The position numbers were made by a program, and so were the translations under genes. The notes below the pieces were generated by a model. That model had not been told where the DNA came from and made no database searches. It saw only the letters and a list, made by a program, of their open reading frames with translations. Positions 20,097-30,618 of a stretch of DNA of 64,000 nucleotides are shown here, one piece after another (positions within the stretch are counted from its first letter, which is position 1; the number at the start of each line of letters is the position of its first letter). Source of the stretch: Diploptera punctata (lineage: Eukaryota; Arthropoda; Insecta; Blattodea; Blaberidae); contig JASPKZ010001233.1 in NCBI GenBank assembly GCA_030220185.1, forward strand, positions 1,666,001-1,730,000, in the 5' to 3' direction.

Positions 20097-21390
20097 CAAT
20101 AGGAAGTAAAATTAAGAGGTTTATTTAATAACTAAGATATTTGGTCTGTATATTCTTACCTCTTATGGTTGTTTTTGTCGAACATATGTTTCAAAGCTTC
20201 TCAGCCACATCGTCAGCGATTACAGACTGATTTTTTTCAAGTTGTCAGCCTGAGTTTTTACTCCTGCTCCCTCTGCCTGTTGTCCAATAAACTTGCTAGT
20301 GAGGTTCCTTTCTCCGGGAATTTAAAATTCATAATTCTTTCCTTGTTCTTCTGTATGTAGATTTTTTTCTATATGGTGAGTTCATTTTTGTTTTCTAACT
20401 CATCATCATCATCACTCCAGGGATTAGGCAATTGCCCGTTCCAACTTCATAATGCATCAGCCCAACGTCTTCTAGGTCTTCCAACATCACGTCTTCCTCT
20501 TGCTTGATAATTTCTTGCTAACAATGGATATCTCTCCTTACTCATTCCATCCATATGATCAATCCATTTCTGTCTGTAATTCGTGACCTTATCCAATAAA
20601 GGCTGTACTTTCAATTCTTCTCTTATATCCTCATTTCTTATTCTATCAAGTCTTGTACATCCTTTTTTACTTGTCTTAGGAACCTCATCTCCGCCGTCTG
20701 TATTCTATCCTTCTGTTTTTTCATTGGAGCCCAAGTTTCACATCCATACAATATTGTGGGAACCGCCATAACATTATACATTTTTATCTTGGTGTCTTTT
20801 CTAATTTTATTTTTGAATGTTCTCTGTATTGTTTTCTAACTGTTTTAATATGTTCTTTAGTTCTAATGGTTAAATTTCTTTTTGTTTTCCCTATGTATAT
20901 CTTATCACTATCTGCACATTTTATTTGATATATTCCTGATTTTTTACCACCAATCTTTACATTTCTTATATGTTCTTTAGTTCTAATGGTTAAATTTCTT
21001 TTTGTTTTCCCTATGTATATCTTATCACTGTCTGCACATTTTATTTGATATATTCCTGATTTTTTACCATCATCAACCTTTACATTTTTGTTGGTTTTTA
21101 TTAGTTTATTTAAACCATAATCATTCTTTGGTACTAAACTAATATTAAATTTTTCAAAAATCTTTTGAAATTTATTGTGTGCCCGAGAGTGATATGTGAA
21201 TTTTCTGTATTTCGTATCTTTTGGTTTTCTATCTGAAGAGTACTTTCGTCCCTCAATTTTTTTGTTTTTTTTTTAAATGAAAAATCAGTCTGTAATCGCT
21301 GACGATGGATCTCAGAAGCCTTGAAACATATATTTGACAAAAACAACCATAAGAGATAAGAATGTATGGACAAAATGTCTTAATTATTGT
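20097..21390 (-). mobile_element. PLE-B hairpin with nested LINE remnant, ending next to Graf exon 4
   Basis: The left arm starts ACAATAGGAAGTAAAATTAAG and reads GGTCTGTATATTCTTACCTC; the right arm is its complement, ending at about 21390, some 15-20 bp before the exon acceptor. The minus strand encodes parts of the GIY-YIG region (20840-21100, with a duplicated segment TATGTTCTTTAGTTCTAATG) and the arms carry hammerhead motifs (minus about 20191-20218; plus about 21313-21345). A LINE remnant is inserted at about 20395-20840. No clear TSD was found. Confidence 0.65.
20395..20840 (-). pseudogene. LINE C-terminal remnant
   Basis: On the minus strand it carries the usual LINE tail pattern: a GRPRRRWADA-like motif near 20470, ahead of a GAT-repeat tail at 20400-20415. 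Nested in a PLE-B element. Confidence 0.5.
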
Positions 21391-21406
21391 AATGTTGGTT
21401 TTACAG

Positions 21407-21538
21407 CCAGTTCTGAGCGAACGGATCAGGCCAACAGTGGAACAAGCAGTTCTAATGAATCAGTGTCTTCCCTGCCCATACGTGACATTAACAACCACAA
21501 TAATTATGCTCCTATATCTCCTCAGAAGAGTAAAAGAG
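21407..21538 (+). CDS. Graf: Graf linker exon, Ser/Asn-rich
   Basis: 132 bp between GGTTTTACAG and GTATGT. Phase 1 in and phase 1 out, completing a codon begun at 16620. It encodes ASSERTDQANSGTSSSNESV and then SSLPIRDINN...YAPISPQKSKR. This is a Ser/Asn-rich linker with a likely phosphorylatable ISPQK motif. The upstream arm of a PLE-B hairpin ends roughly 20 bp before the acceptor, so the branch-point region lies partly in transposon sequence. Confidence 0.82.
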
Positions 21539-21624
21539 GTATGTGTATGCTTTATTCGTCAATTTAAGCACTATTTGATGCTTATTTACTTACTGTATGG
21601 CACTATAGTGCTTAGAAAACCTTG

Positions 21625-22560
21625 ACCAATTCTTAGATATTTCCTTCCATTCATGTATATCAGATTTTTTTGTCCTTCATATTTTAATTCATATTCTTCT
21701 CCAAATCCTCTTGAACATGATCAAGCCACCTTTTTTCAAGATCTTCCTCTTTTTCTCCTTCCTCGAAGTTTTCCAACTAGCCTTTTTTTTTTATCCCTAT
21801 TGTCTGGCATTCTAAATATATCCTAATCATCTGAATTACCAAGATTTAAAAACTGTAACCAAATCCAAGTCTTGATATAAATCAGTCAACTCCTTATTTG
21901 AGCTAATTCTCCATGTTTCACCATCTTTCACAGGTCCAAAAACTCTTTTCAATATCTTTCTTTCACATATATAGTATTTATTTGTAATTTATATATAAAT
22001 ATTTTTTTTGTTTAATCCATTCTTTTTATTTAATCTATGATAACAATAACTTAAATGTGAAACACTAAATTTCATCTTCTTCCTTTTTTTCTTCTTCTTC
22101 TTTATACAATCTCGATCCCTATTGCAGGTTTGAGTTTTGAACAAAAGCCTCTTATCTATCTCTGTCATTCTGTGACATCATCATTTCCATCCATTTAACT
22201 CCTCTTCTGTCAATATTTTTTTAAACTTGTTCTTTCTATATATCTTGGTCGACCTCTTGGACTTTCTTCCTAATCTAAATTCCAGCGCTTTACATGGTAT
22301 CCTTCTATTATTCATTCTTTCATCATGGCCATACCATATTATTTTACTATCTTCGATTTCATCTTGTATTTTATCCAACTTCAAAATTTCTCTTACTTTA
22401 GTGTTCTGTATTACATCTCTTCTAGTTTTTCCAAGCATACTCCTTAAGAACTTCATCCCTGTCTTCTGAATTTTACTTAAATCCTTCTTTGCTACTATCC
22501 ATGTTTTGGCTCCAGAAATTAATATAGGTTAAAAATATGTTTTATATAATGCTGGCATTT
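21625..22560 (-). pseudogene. LINE C-terminal remnants (two pieces)
   Basis: Minus-strand reading at 22181-22456 gives MKFLRSMLGKTRRDVIQNTK, IWYGHDERMNNRRIP and a GRKSKRSTKIYRK tail, the RT-downstream part of an arthropod LINE. A second similar but more decayed segment lies at 21625-21990. Both precede the 52 bp Graf exon. Confidence 0.6.
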
Positions 22561-22618
22561 CCTGATTCCATGAAAGGCATTTAATTAAATTTTATGTAAT
22601 AAGTTGTTTTAATTACAG

Positions 22619-22670
22619 GAAATATTCTTGGCCTCCATTATGCAACCAGTTACAGACCTCATGATGCTTT
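22619..22670 (+). CDS. Graf: Graf small linker exon (52 bp)
   Basis: A 52 bp exon between TTAATTACAG and GTAAGT. Phase 1 in and phase 2 out, encoding GNILGLHYATSYRPHDA plus two bases. It was recognised only because its phases join 21538 to 31275 without a stop and both splice sites are consensus. It follows LINE debris directly and is followed by an 8.6 kb intron. It could be alternatively spliced, but skipping it alone would break frame (52 is not a multiple of 3). Confidence 0.68.
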
Positions 22671-22785
22671 GTAAGTATAATTTTATTAACAGATACAATT
22701 AAAACAACTAATACATTTTGTTATATGTGTAATAATTCTTCATTAAAACTATCTTTCCCAAATTCTAAAAACTTAGGGGCATGCC

Positions 22786-23083
22786 ATAGTGCAATTAGTT
22801 AAGGCAATATTCTACAGACCAGGAGGTCAAGGATTTGAGTCATAGTGGGATCAGGATTTTTAAACTGACCCAAACTTTCTGGTGGCACCATGGCCCTGGG
22901 GCCGACTCAGCCTCTAATTGAAATGAGTACCAGACACTTATTCTGGTGGTAAAGGCGGTCGTCACACAGGGCTGACAACCTGGTTGACATCAAGTGCTGA
23001 TTGTCTAGGAAAAGTGGGAGCCTTAACCTCCAACTACCCCAAGGGTCCCCTATGTAGTGGGATCGCTTTACCTTTTATTGCTT
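22786..23083 (+). repeat. SINE S2, diverged copy
   Basis: Head GCATGCCATAGTGCAATTAG, B box GGATTTGAGTC, body with CTGACCCAAACTTTCTGGTG and end GTGGGATCGCTTTACC. Same family as 24685-25003. Confidence 0.7.
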
Positions 23084-23141
23084 TAATAAACAATATTTGT
23101 TGAGTTATTACGGGCAATACCACAAGAGTTTTCATCTTATT

Positions 23142-23366
23142 ATGAAAATACAATAGGAAGTAACATTATGAGGTTCTACTTAATAAATAAGTGAGTCTGC
23201 CATCTTAACTCATATTTCGTTGTTTCTTGTAAGACATATTTTAAAGCATCACTACTCTATCGTCAGTTGGAACAGTCTGATGATGGAGCAGAGATGCTTT
23301 GAAACATGTCTTACGAGAAACAACAAAATATGAGATATGATGATGGCAGTCTCAACTTAATAAACA
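23142..23366 (-). mobile_element. PLE-B mini hairpin with two hammerhead motifs, 15 bp TSD
   Basis: AGTTTTCATCTTATT at 23127-23141 and 23367-23381. Arms (CTGCCATCTTAACTCATATT with near complement) flank a centre at about 23270; only the left end has the tail with ACAATAGGAAGTAACATTAT. The plus arm holds an intact-looking hammerhead core (23277-23310), the minus arm a decayed one. Confidence 0.83.
23277..23310 (+). ncRNA. Hammerhead ribozyme core
   Basis: CTGATGA, stem II GGAGCA/TGCTTT (two G-U pairs), GAAA, palindromic ACATGT stem III, C at the cleavage site. The stem I pairing is weak. Confidence 0.6.
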
Positions 23367-23384
23367 AGTTTTCATCTTATTGAT

Positions 23385-24458
23385 AGAGATCCGTGAAAGT
23401 GGTTTTATTTTTAGAGAAAATTTGTTTTAAAATTTCAAGATTTTGATGTTATTGGGAATTTGGCAGTGTTATTCTAAAAAAAATGTAAATTTGAGTCTTT
23501 TTAATCCTAGTTTATTATATTACATCCAATAAGAATGATATATCCAGTAATTTAAGGTCAACTTTTAGCTTGTACAATTGATATTGGTTTTAATGCACTA
23601 AAATGCATTATTTTATATTACCTATATGTTGTGAACTGTGTTGCAACCATTTGCCTTTGCAAGAGTGCATGGAGAAAGCAGATATGGCAGTTAAAAAGAA
23701 CATGGAATCCGAAAACCGTGTTCAAAAATGCATTATGAAAATTTCGTGAATAGAAAAAAAAATCTCCGGAATTCATTAAAAAATTTTAATTTTAGATTTT
23801 GCGCTATTTTGCGATTAATAATTTTTTTTTTTGAGAATATAGAAAGTGGAGTTAAGAAATGGTACAAAAAAAAGACAAAATTAGAGCATTTTGTTTTATT
23901 GCGACTCGCGAATTTCACGGATCTCTACTTATTGATAATTCACAACCAGAGTGTAGCAATAGGAGTGAATTGTCCAAAGAGATGAAAACTCATATGGCAT
24001 TTTAAAAGACCACTTAGTGAGTTAAATTTTTAATAAAGAATATTAATAAAATGGAAATATGCTATGTATTTTATATAACATTATTTAACTGAATGTATTA
24101 CATAACAATTTTCTGATAGCCTTCTGTGTTCTGTAGCTAACAAATCAGAAAATATTATCAAGTGAGGTTTGACAATTTCTAAACAATTGTACATCAGGTC
24201 TGACAATATAATTTTGACAATATTTCAATGATAGTTGATCATGATTGGTTCAAACTACACAGGCTGTAAATTAGATTGGACTGGGACAGAATTCAATCCC
24301 TAGAATATGAGCAAAGTAGTCACTAAAATTGATATATAAATATACAACTCCTCACAAAAAAATTATTTTTAACCAGATGTGTTTAAAGAAACTGTCATCA
24401 TTTCTTTTTTTTTTTTGTGATTATTATGTCATATTGATTACATTTAAGATTTGAAATC
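23385..24458. other. Intron sequence without recognisable feature
   Basis: Very AT-rich Graf intron with poly-A/T runs. The short ORFs here are low-complexity Lys/Phe-rich translations and I do not regard them as genes. Confidence 0.45.
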
Positions 24459-24684
24459 TAAATGAGAAGTCAAATTTTTGTGAGAATAGAAACATCTTAT
24501 CTCAAATTATTGTTGATTCAGTTTGAACATGTTTTGATATAATCATCTATATCATCGTCAGCTTGCCCAGACTGTTGAGTTTTATGTTGCGGACCCTGGA
24601 TGTCAATATCAGCTCCTCTCCCAGTTGGCCGAAGAACCTCCAAACTAGGTTACATTCAAATAATGTTTTGTAATAATGTTTTAT

Positions 24685-25003
24685 GGGATGTGCCGTAGCG
24701 TAGTGGTTAAGGCACTGCGCTACAATCCGGAAGGTCGAGGGTTCGAGCCCTGTGGGGGTCAGGATTTTTAAACTGACCCAAACCCTCTGGCGGCACTATG
24801 GTCCTGTGGTTGACTCAGCCTCTAACGAAAATGAGTACCAGATGCTTGTTCTGGGGGTAAAGGCAGCCGTCACGCAGGGCTGACATCAAATGCCGATTGT
24901 CTAGAAAAAGTGGGAGCCTTAACCTCCTACTATCCCAAGGGTCTGCTGAGGCCTGTCGTGGGATCGCTTTACTGCTGAGGCCTGTCGTGGGATCGCTTTA
25001 CTT
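24685..25003 (+). repeat. SINE S2, complete, 13 bp TSD
   Basis: AATAATGTTTTAT at 24672-24684 and 25004-25016. Head GTGCCGTAGCGTAGTGGTTA (A box), GGTTCGAGCCC (B box), body through CTGACCCAAACCCTCTGGCG. The end is a duplicated CTGAGGCCTGTCGTGGGATC segment finishing in CTTTACT. Confidence 0.85.
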
Positions 25004-25005
25004 AA

Positions 25006-25140
25006 TAATGTTTTATTTATTCTGGCAGAGTTAAGGGCATAAGGCCTTCTCTTCCACACAACCAGCACAAATACAAATAAATATTTTACAAATATAGATA
25101 TACACTATACTAATTATAAACAGTTAAAGATATATATTAA
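25006..25140 (-). repeat. Fragment of the CR1/L2-like LINE 3' UTR
   Basis: CTGGCAGAGTTAAGGGCATA followed by AAGGCC is the complement of the LINE 3' end at 9968-10012. Short 5' truncated insertion. Confidence 0.6.
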
Positions 25141-25454
25141 ATATAGGAATTCAGCAGGAATTTCAAAATTCATTATTCTATTTTTGTTCTTCTGAATGTA
25201 TATTTTTCACCAAATGGTGAGTTCTTTTTTCTGTTTTCTAATTGTTTTAATAATTTAGTTTAAAACAATTAGAAAATACAAAAGAACTCACCATTTGGGA
25301 AAAAAATCTACATTCAGAAGAACAAAAACAGAGTAATGAGTTTTGAAATTCCTGCTGAAGGTGACCTAGTTTGGAGGTTCTTCGGCCAGCCGGAGGAGGG
25401 AGCTGATATCAACATCCAAGGGTTCACAACATAAAACTCAATTGTCTGGGCAAG

Positions 25455-25490
25455 CTGATGGGGATATAGATGAGTATATCGAAACATGTC
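25455..25490 (+). ncRNA. Hammerhead-like motif, one core base changed
   Basis: CTGATGG (A9 to G), 6 bp stem II GATATA/TATATC, GAAA, palindromic ACATGT, C at the cleavage site. The inverse copy at about 24541-24580 keeps CTGACGA and stem II but has AAAA instead of GAAA. Confidence 0.5.
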
Positions 25491-26203
25491 CAAACTGAAC
25501 CAACAATAATTTGAGGTAAGATGTTCCCATTCTCAGAAAAACTTGATTAAAAGAACGTGAGAATGTTACTTCCTAAAATAAACCATTAAATGAGAAGTAT
25601 CTGAAATATGTCAGACAGAAAGGTTTAATTTAGACTATTTTTTTTAGAGTAAGTCATGCAACATTTCCCGGAAACGAAACTTGAATTACACATTTGGATA
25701 CCTTCAAGGTATCATGTGCATATATTTCATGCCTTCAAACATTTTTTTTTTTTCAATCTTAATGAATATTCCCATGAAATAATATAGCTATACAAAACAG
25801 AATAAGGGTTAAGCTATACTGGTTAAAAGTATTGTAAAATTCTCATTAAAATAATTCTGAATAGAAGCCTTCTAATGGCGTTGTGATAGCACTGGCTATC
25901 TGCCTTCGGATATAAGAGAATTGTATAAAAGGAAAGAAAAGTTTATGGTTGCATCGGTTCTTGAATAGTTTAACAGAGTCAGAGGTACATGGTTTGATTC
26001 ATGGTTTAAGCGTTAATTTTTGTTTTGAAAAAACAGAATAAAGTTTCTGGTTAGCATATAGATTTTACTTCAATTTTTTTTAAATAATTACATTAGCCAA
26101 ATATAAATTCCCCCTAATTGAAATGCATACTATTATTCATTACAAGGACTCTTGTCATCCCAACTTCTTTAAAAAAAATGTTAAACTGAAAATATATAAA
26201 ACT

Positions 26204-26971
26204 GATGTTACGGACCGCATTGGAAAACTACTAAAGAAAGAAGACATAAAGACAGTATGCAGGCCTACCAAGAAAATCAAGAACCTTCTCAGACCTATAA
26301 AGGATCAACTCCATCCTCATCAGACAGCAGGCATATACAGGATTCCATGCAGTTGTGGAAAAGTGTATATAGGCACCACTAAATGCACCATTGCAACCAG
26401 ACTTAAGGAGCATGAAAGATACAGTCGTCTTAAACAAATGGATAAGTCGGCAGTAGCAGAACACTCTTTACTTGATGGCCACAAGGTACAGTACCAGAAT
26501 ACAGACATATTATCTAACTGCACACACTATTTTACCTGTCTACAACAAGAAGCCATCGAAATATTCAAACATAATAACAGTTTCAACAGAAAAGAAGAAT
26601 CATTAAAAGTCAACAAAGTATGGATACCGGTTCTAAAAAACGCAAAATGTAAACCTCTACAAGCACAGTCGACTAGACTATCAAACAGCAATCTCAGTGG
26701 AACAATGGAAGTCCCTACCGCTGACCAATCAGAAGACAGACCATCAAACAGCAATCTCATTGGAGCAATGGAAGTCCCTACCGCTGACCAATCAGAAGGC
26801 AGATACAACTTACGAACACATCGCGGTGAACGTATAAATAAGACAGACAGCGGACAGAATTGCCAGTCTCAAGACAACACTTGAGGATGCCAGACGCAGT
26901 CTCTGGCGAAACGTCGGGGAACTACAAGCCTCACGACCACAGCCTACAGCCCGAAAATCTTCTTCAAGATC
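26204..26971 (+). mobile_element. PLE-A copy 2, endonuclease part only, 12 bp TSD
   Basis: ATATATAAAACT at 26192-26203 and 26972-26983. A 5' truncated insertion that begins in the linker before the endonuclease and keeps the same 3' end as copy 1. The open frame (to the stop at 26882-26884) covers GIYRIPCSCGKVYIG to the duplicated EVPTADQSE repeat, which is five residues shorter than in copy 1. Near-identity to copy 1 indicates recent activity. Confidence 0.9.
26878..26918 (+). ncRNA. Hammerhead-like motif of PLE-A copy 2
   Basis: Same arrangement as 5463-5503: UUGAGGA (the UGA is the stop codon), GCCAG/CTGGC stem II, GAAA, ACGT, C. The C3 to U change is shared. Confidence 0.5.
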
Positions 26972-27592
26972 ATATATAAAACTATTATTCTCCCAGTTAT
27001 ATGGATGCAAAACGTGACTCTTACTATATGGAGGAAAGAAGATTACGAGTATTTGAGAATAAAGTTCTTAGAAAAAATTTTGGGCCAAAAAGAGATGAAT
27101 AGACAGGTGAATGGAGAAAACTACGAATAGACAGGCAAATGGAGAAAATTACATAATAGTGAGCTACATGATCTTTATAGGAAGCCAAATATAATAAGAA
27201 GAGTTAAGTCTCATAGACTATGATGGGCAGGACACGTGGCACGAATGGAGAATGAAATTTTTGCATGGAAGCTTCTTGTAGGAAAACTAGAAAGAAAATG
27301 CCCAGTTGGTAGATCAAGTATGAGGTGGGATAATAACATTAATAATGATTTGAGGGAAGTAGATTATACAGGAGATGATTTGAAAACATTAGTTCAAGAT
27401 AAGGGTGTATGGAGAGCTTATATCCATGTGGCCATGAACCTATGGGTTCGATAGAGCCTATGAGTTAGTTTAGTTAGTTTTAAATGTAAATTCCCCATAA
27501 TGGGATTTAAGAGGACTTGATTGTGAAGAGAGGTAAAAAGTAGCTCAAAATAAAAAAATAATCTGTGATTCAAATTACCTGACATTACTAAA

Positions 27593-27901
27593 GGGGCACG
27601 CTGTAGCGAAGTGGTTAAGGCACTGAGCTACAAGCCGGAGGGTCGAGGGTTCAAGTCCCGTTGGGGTCAGGATTTTTAAACTGACCCAAACCCTCTGGCG
27701 GCACTATGGCCCTGGGGTCTACTCAGCCTCTAACAGAAATGAGTACCAGATGCTTGTTCTGGGGTAAAGGCGGCCGTCATGCAGGGCTGACAACCCGGCT
27801 TACATAAAGTGCCAATTGTCTAGAAAAAAGCGGGAGCCTTAACCTCCTACTACCCCAAGGGCCTCCGGGCCTGTTGTGGGATCACTTTACTTTTTACTTT
27901 T
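27593..27901 (+). repeat. SINE S2, complete, 13 bp TSD
   Basis: TGACATTACTAAA at 27580-27592 and 27902-27914. tRNA-like head GCTGTAGCGAAGTGGTTAAG, B box GGGTTCAAGTCCC, end GTGGGATCACTTTAC with a T/CTT tail. Confidence 0.85.
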
Positions 27902-28124
27902 TGACATTACTAAAAATGCTTATGTTGATGAAGGGTTCATTTAACTTTAATATTTACATAAACCATTCAGTCTGAATTAATTTTTTAACAATTGAAAAAA
28001 AGAAACTAATTTTTGAACGTAGTGTAACACAATATTAAAATTAATGTTGGAAAGTAAATATTATGAGTTAATAATTATTTTAAATTCATCGGAATTTTTT
28101 TTTTGAAAACTCACTTCATGATAC

Positions 28125-28535
28125 TTCTTCATTATGTGTATCCAGCCGTAGCTGATGACAGAGTCCATTGCATACTTATGCTATAAGTTGCAATGAGGCT
28201 GCATTTGAACATGCAGCTTATGTGGGCATTCAAGGTGAGTGTCCACAAGGTTAAAAGAAAGAGATATAGGAAAGACAGAAATGAACCCTTTGGCCTCGAA
28301 TACTCTAATACCATCAGGGTTGAACAAACACAAGAGGTCAGGCAAGGGAGACTGGATAGGAAAGTAAAAAGAGGGATCTGGTACTAGAAAAGGAAGAAAA
28401 ACCAGATTGGTTAAAAATAAAAGTAAGGAGCAAAACAAAAGTAAGTGGAAGCAATGTTTTACTCAGCTTGGGCACCTTTTGGCCATCGCCAATCACATAT
28501 CCCCTAGATGGGGACCCCTGAGGAGAAAAAAAACT
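28125..28535. repeat. Unclassified repeat
   Basis: The start (ATGTGTATCCAGCCGTAGCT to CCATTGCATA) is related to 16660-16705, so it is at least a two-copy repeat. No tRNA-like head, ORF or inverted ends are visible. Confidence 0.35.
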
Positions 28536-28539
28536 CACT

Positions 28540-28955
28540 TCATAAATTTCATGCTGTTCACGAAACCATGGTTTCAGATGAAATCTCCTCCATGTTCACC
28601 TAAAACTCTGACTGATAAAATTCTTTGTCCGTCAACTATTCTATTGTCACTATCTTCTGTGCTGCCATCTATGGTTGAATTTATAAACTTCAAAATTAAA
28701 TTTTGTTTAATAAGATATCCATGTATTTATTAAACATTACAATTACAAAACCAATTTTAAAAGTTTATTTTTTAATGTGATTTATTAAAATTGTGGAAAA
28801 AAAAAACAATTTTTAGGATACCAAATTGTCAACAGAACTGTAAAATAATTATTAATTTATATTCAATTTGTTTATACCTAGCAAAATTGTTTTGGTGATG
28901 AAATTTTATAAAAAATCAATCGTATTTAACTACTTAAGTTATAATTTAACATTTG
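28540..28955. other. Intron with a faint PLE-B remnant
   Basis: A short minus/plus relic near 28545-28730 contains TGATGAAATC-like and ATCTATGGTTGAATTTATAA segments resembling the decayed PLE-B C-terminus. The remainder is AT-rich and featureless. Confidence 0.3.
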
Positions 28956-28959
28956 AATA

Positions 28960-29400
28960 TGAAGCTGATATGACAAAGAAAATCACAAATTTCACAAAAA
29001 CAATGGGGATAATTAATAGTATTATGAAACCATCTTTATTACAAAAGAACACAAGATTATGACTTTATTAGGTTCTCACAAGACCAGTATTAAGATATGG
29101 TAGTGAAGCACGGACAATACGAAGAAGAGACCAATGCTGAATAACAGCAAATGAGATGCGCCGTACAGCAGGCTATACAAAGTGGAGCCATAAAAGAAAT
29201 GAGGGAATTATGGAAAAGTTGGGTGTAGAATCTATTCTCCATCATATACAAAACTACCAGAACGACTGGAAAGCCCATCTTCGATGAATGCCATCTCACA
29301 GAATTCGAACAGCTATGCTTCATTACTGCCCCCAAGGCAAAAGATCACTGGGATGTCCAAAAAACCGCTGGATGCAAAATTACTCCTAGAGCCCATAACA
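28960..29400 (+). pseudogene. LINE C-terminal remnant
   Basis: Plus-strand sequence has the pattern TRPVLRYGSEARTI-like start, NYQNDWKAHL-like middle and QGKRSLGCPKNRWMQ-like end, with several stops and frame changes. Same class as 289-672 and 55640-56425. Confidence 0.55.
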
Positions 29401-29449
29401 GGACATATGTTTGTTAGCAATATCAAAATTCAGAAAAATAAATATAGAT

Positions 29450-29545
29450 TGACGCAATGGGCCTCACACCGACATACAGAGTCACAGATCAAGGGTTCAA
29501 TTCCCATTTCAAACGATAATTTTTCTTTTAAAAAATAAATAAATA
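29450..29545 (+). repeat. tRNA-like SINE fragment
   Basis: Head-like ACGCAATGGGCCTCACACCG, B box GGTTCAATTCCC and tail TAATTTTTCTTTTAAAA, as in the S7 family. Confidence 0.45.
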
Positions 29546-29664
29546 AAAATATGTACCTTGTAGGTCTGTTTCCTCAACTTCTTAAAGTATTAATCAACTG
29601 TAGGCCTTTTGGGACTAGTCCCATCACCAGCAGAAGGTAATAGATCTATTGTCACTGACCCTGA

Positions 29665-30045
29665 ATCTATCTATCTGTAATGGCATAGCCCATTGTTGAG
29701 TCATAGCCTCTCCTTTGTTAGGAGTTTCTAGACCAAGTTAATTTTTAGTTACCTCATTTGCCCATAGATGTCATGAATGACATGCGGTCAAAACACCGAC
29801 TCATTGAGACATCTAACAGGCTACTAAGGTATTACTAGGACATTGAGGTTGATAAATTTTGCTTAGAGGCCTTTTTATTCAGGCTTAAGGATCTGAAAAT
29901 CTTCAGAATCGGGACCCATGGCTTAAAGTCCTCCCGGAGGACTTGCTCCTTGAATTTTTTCATCCTAAAAAAAAATCCATCGCCCCGGCCAGGTTTGAAA
30001 CTTTGACCCTTGGGACAAGAGGCAAGGAGCATAACCACTATTTTC
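29665..30045 (-). repeat. SINE S3, near complete, minus strand
   Basis: Complement of the 30206-30605 element: head at about 29985-30045, body with GGACTTGCTCCTTGAATTTT, end near CTATCTATCTGTAATGGCAT. No TSD recognised. Confidence 0.65.
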
Positions 30046-30205
30046 TGTCCAGCCTAAGAAAGACACTTCAGGAAAATAAATGGGTGGGTAATCCACGAAA
30101 CACATGACTGCTGCAGTTACTGCGATTCGTTTATGACCAAAGCACAGTCCAGTGGAAGCGAAAAAGTAGATCATGTACTCGATTAATATAATTACGTATT
30201 TAAAG

Positions 30206-30605
30206 TCAGCCGCGGTGGACTAGTGGTTATGCTCCTTGCCTCTGGTCCCAAGGGTCGCGGGTTCAAACCCGGCCGGGGTCGATGGGTTTTTAGGATGGAA
30301 AAATCCAAGGAGCAAGTCCTCTGGGAGGGACTTTAAGCCGTGGGTCCCGAGTCTGAAGATTTTCAGGCTCGTAAAAAATCCTTAAGCCTGAATGGAAAGG
30401 CCTCTAAGCAAAATTTACCGAATTTTCCCGTCCTAGTACTACCTTGGTTTCCTAGATGTCGGTGTGAAGCGGAACGCTGACCACGTACCACTCAAAATGA
30501 CATCTATACGAAAACAAGTGTAACTAAATTAGCATGGTTCAAATTCTTCCCTGTAGGGGAAGCGCCTAAATCTCTGTAAAGGGAAAACATAGGCTTACAA
30601 TACAA
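30206..30605 (+). repeat. SINE S3, complete, 13 bp TSD
   Basis: TACGTATTTAAAG at 30193-30205 and 30606-30618. Head CAGCCGCGGTGGACTAGTGG, B box GGGTTCAAACCC, body through GGACTTTAAGCCGTGGGTCC and AAATTTACCG, end GGCTTACAATACAA. It is the best reference copy for this family in the window. Confidence 0.87.
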
Positions 30606-30618
30606 TACGTATTTAAAG

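Larger units (their letters stand above)
24471..25586 (+). mobile_element. PLE-B hairpin with nested SINE S2 and LINE fragment, 12 bp TSD
   Basis: TAAATGAGAAGT at 24459-24470 and 25587-25598. Arms carry the end of the GIY-YIG ORF (plus: KNKNRVMSFEIPAEGDLVW-type reading at about 25310-25390), a hammerhead motif (plus 25455-25490; minus 24541-24580) and the signature GAGGTAAGATGTT. The right end has the tail with GAATGTTACTTCCTAAAAT. The S2 copy and LINE fragment occupy 24685-25140 in the left arm. Confidence 0.8.
26123..27470 (+). mobile_element. LINE L-b 3' end, copy 3, split by PLE-A
   Basis: The L-b sequence runs from 26140 to 26203, is interrupted by PLE-A copy 2, and resumes at 26984 with ATTATTCTCCCAGTTATATG, through a decayed CETWTL region to the tail frame 27236-27454 (MRWDNNINNDLREVDYTGDD, ending HVAMNLWVR). 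A 30 bp stretch with GAATAGACAGG is duplicated at 27096-27135. Confidence 0.8.

Noticed and set aside
20880..21070. A tandem satellite (repeated TATGTTCTTTAGTTCTAATG block)
   Set aside because: Only two copies, both inside the PLE-B endonuclease region; a local duplication, not a satellite.
28132..28438. Coding gene in 28.1-28.5 kb
   Set aside because: Short overlapping frames on both strands in a repeat related to 16660-16705; no domain or splice support.
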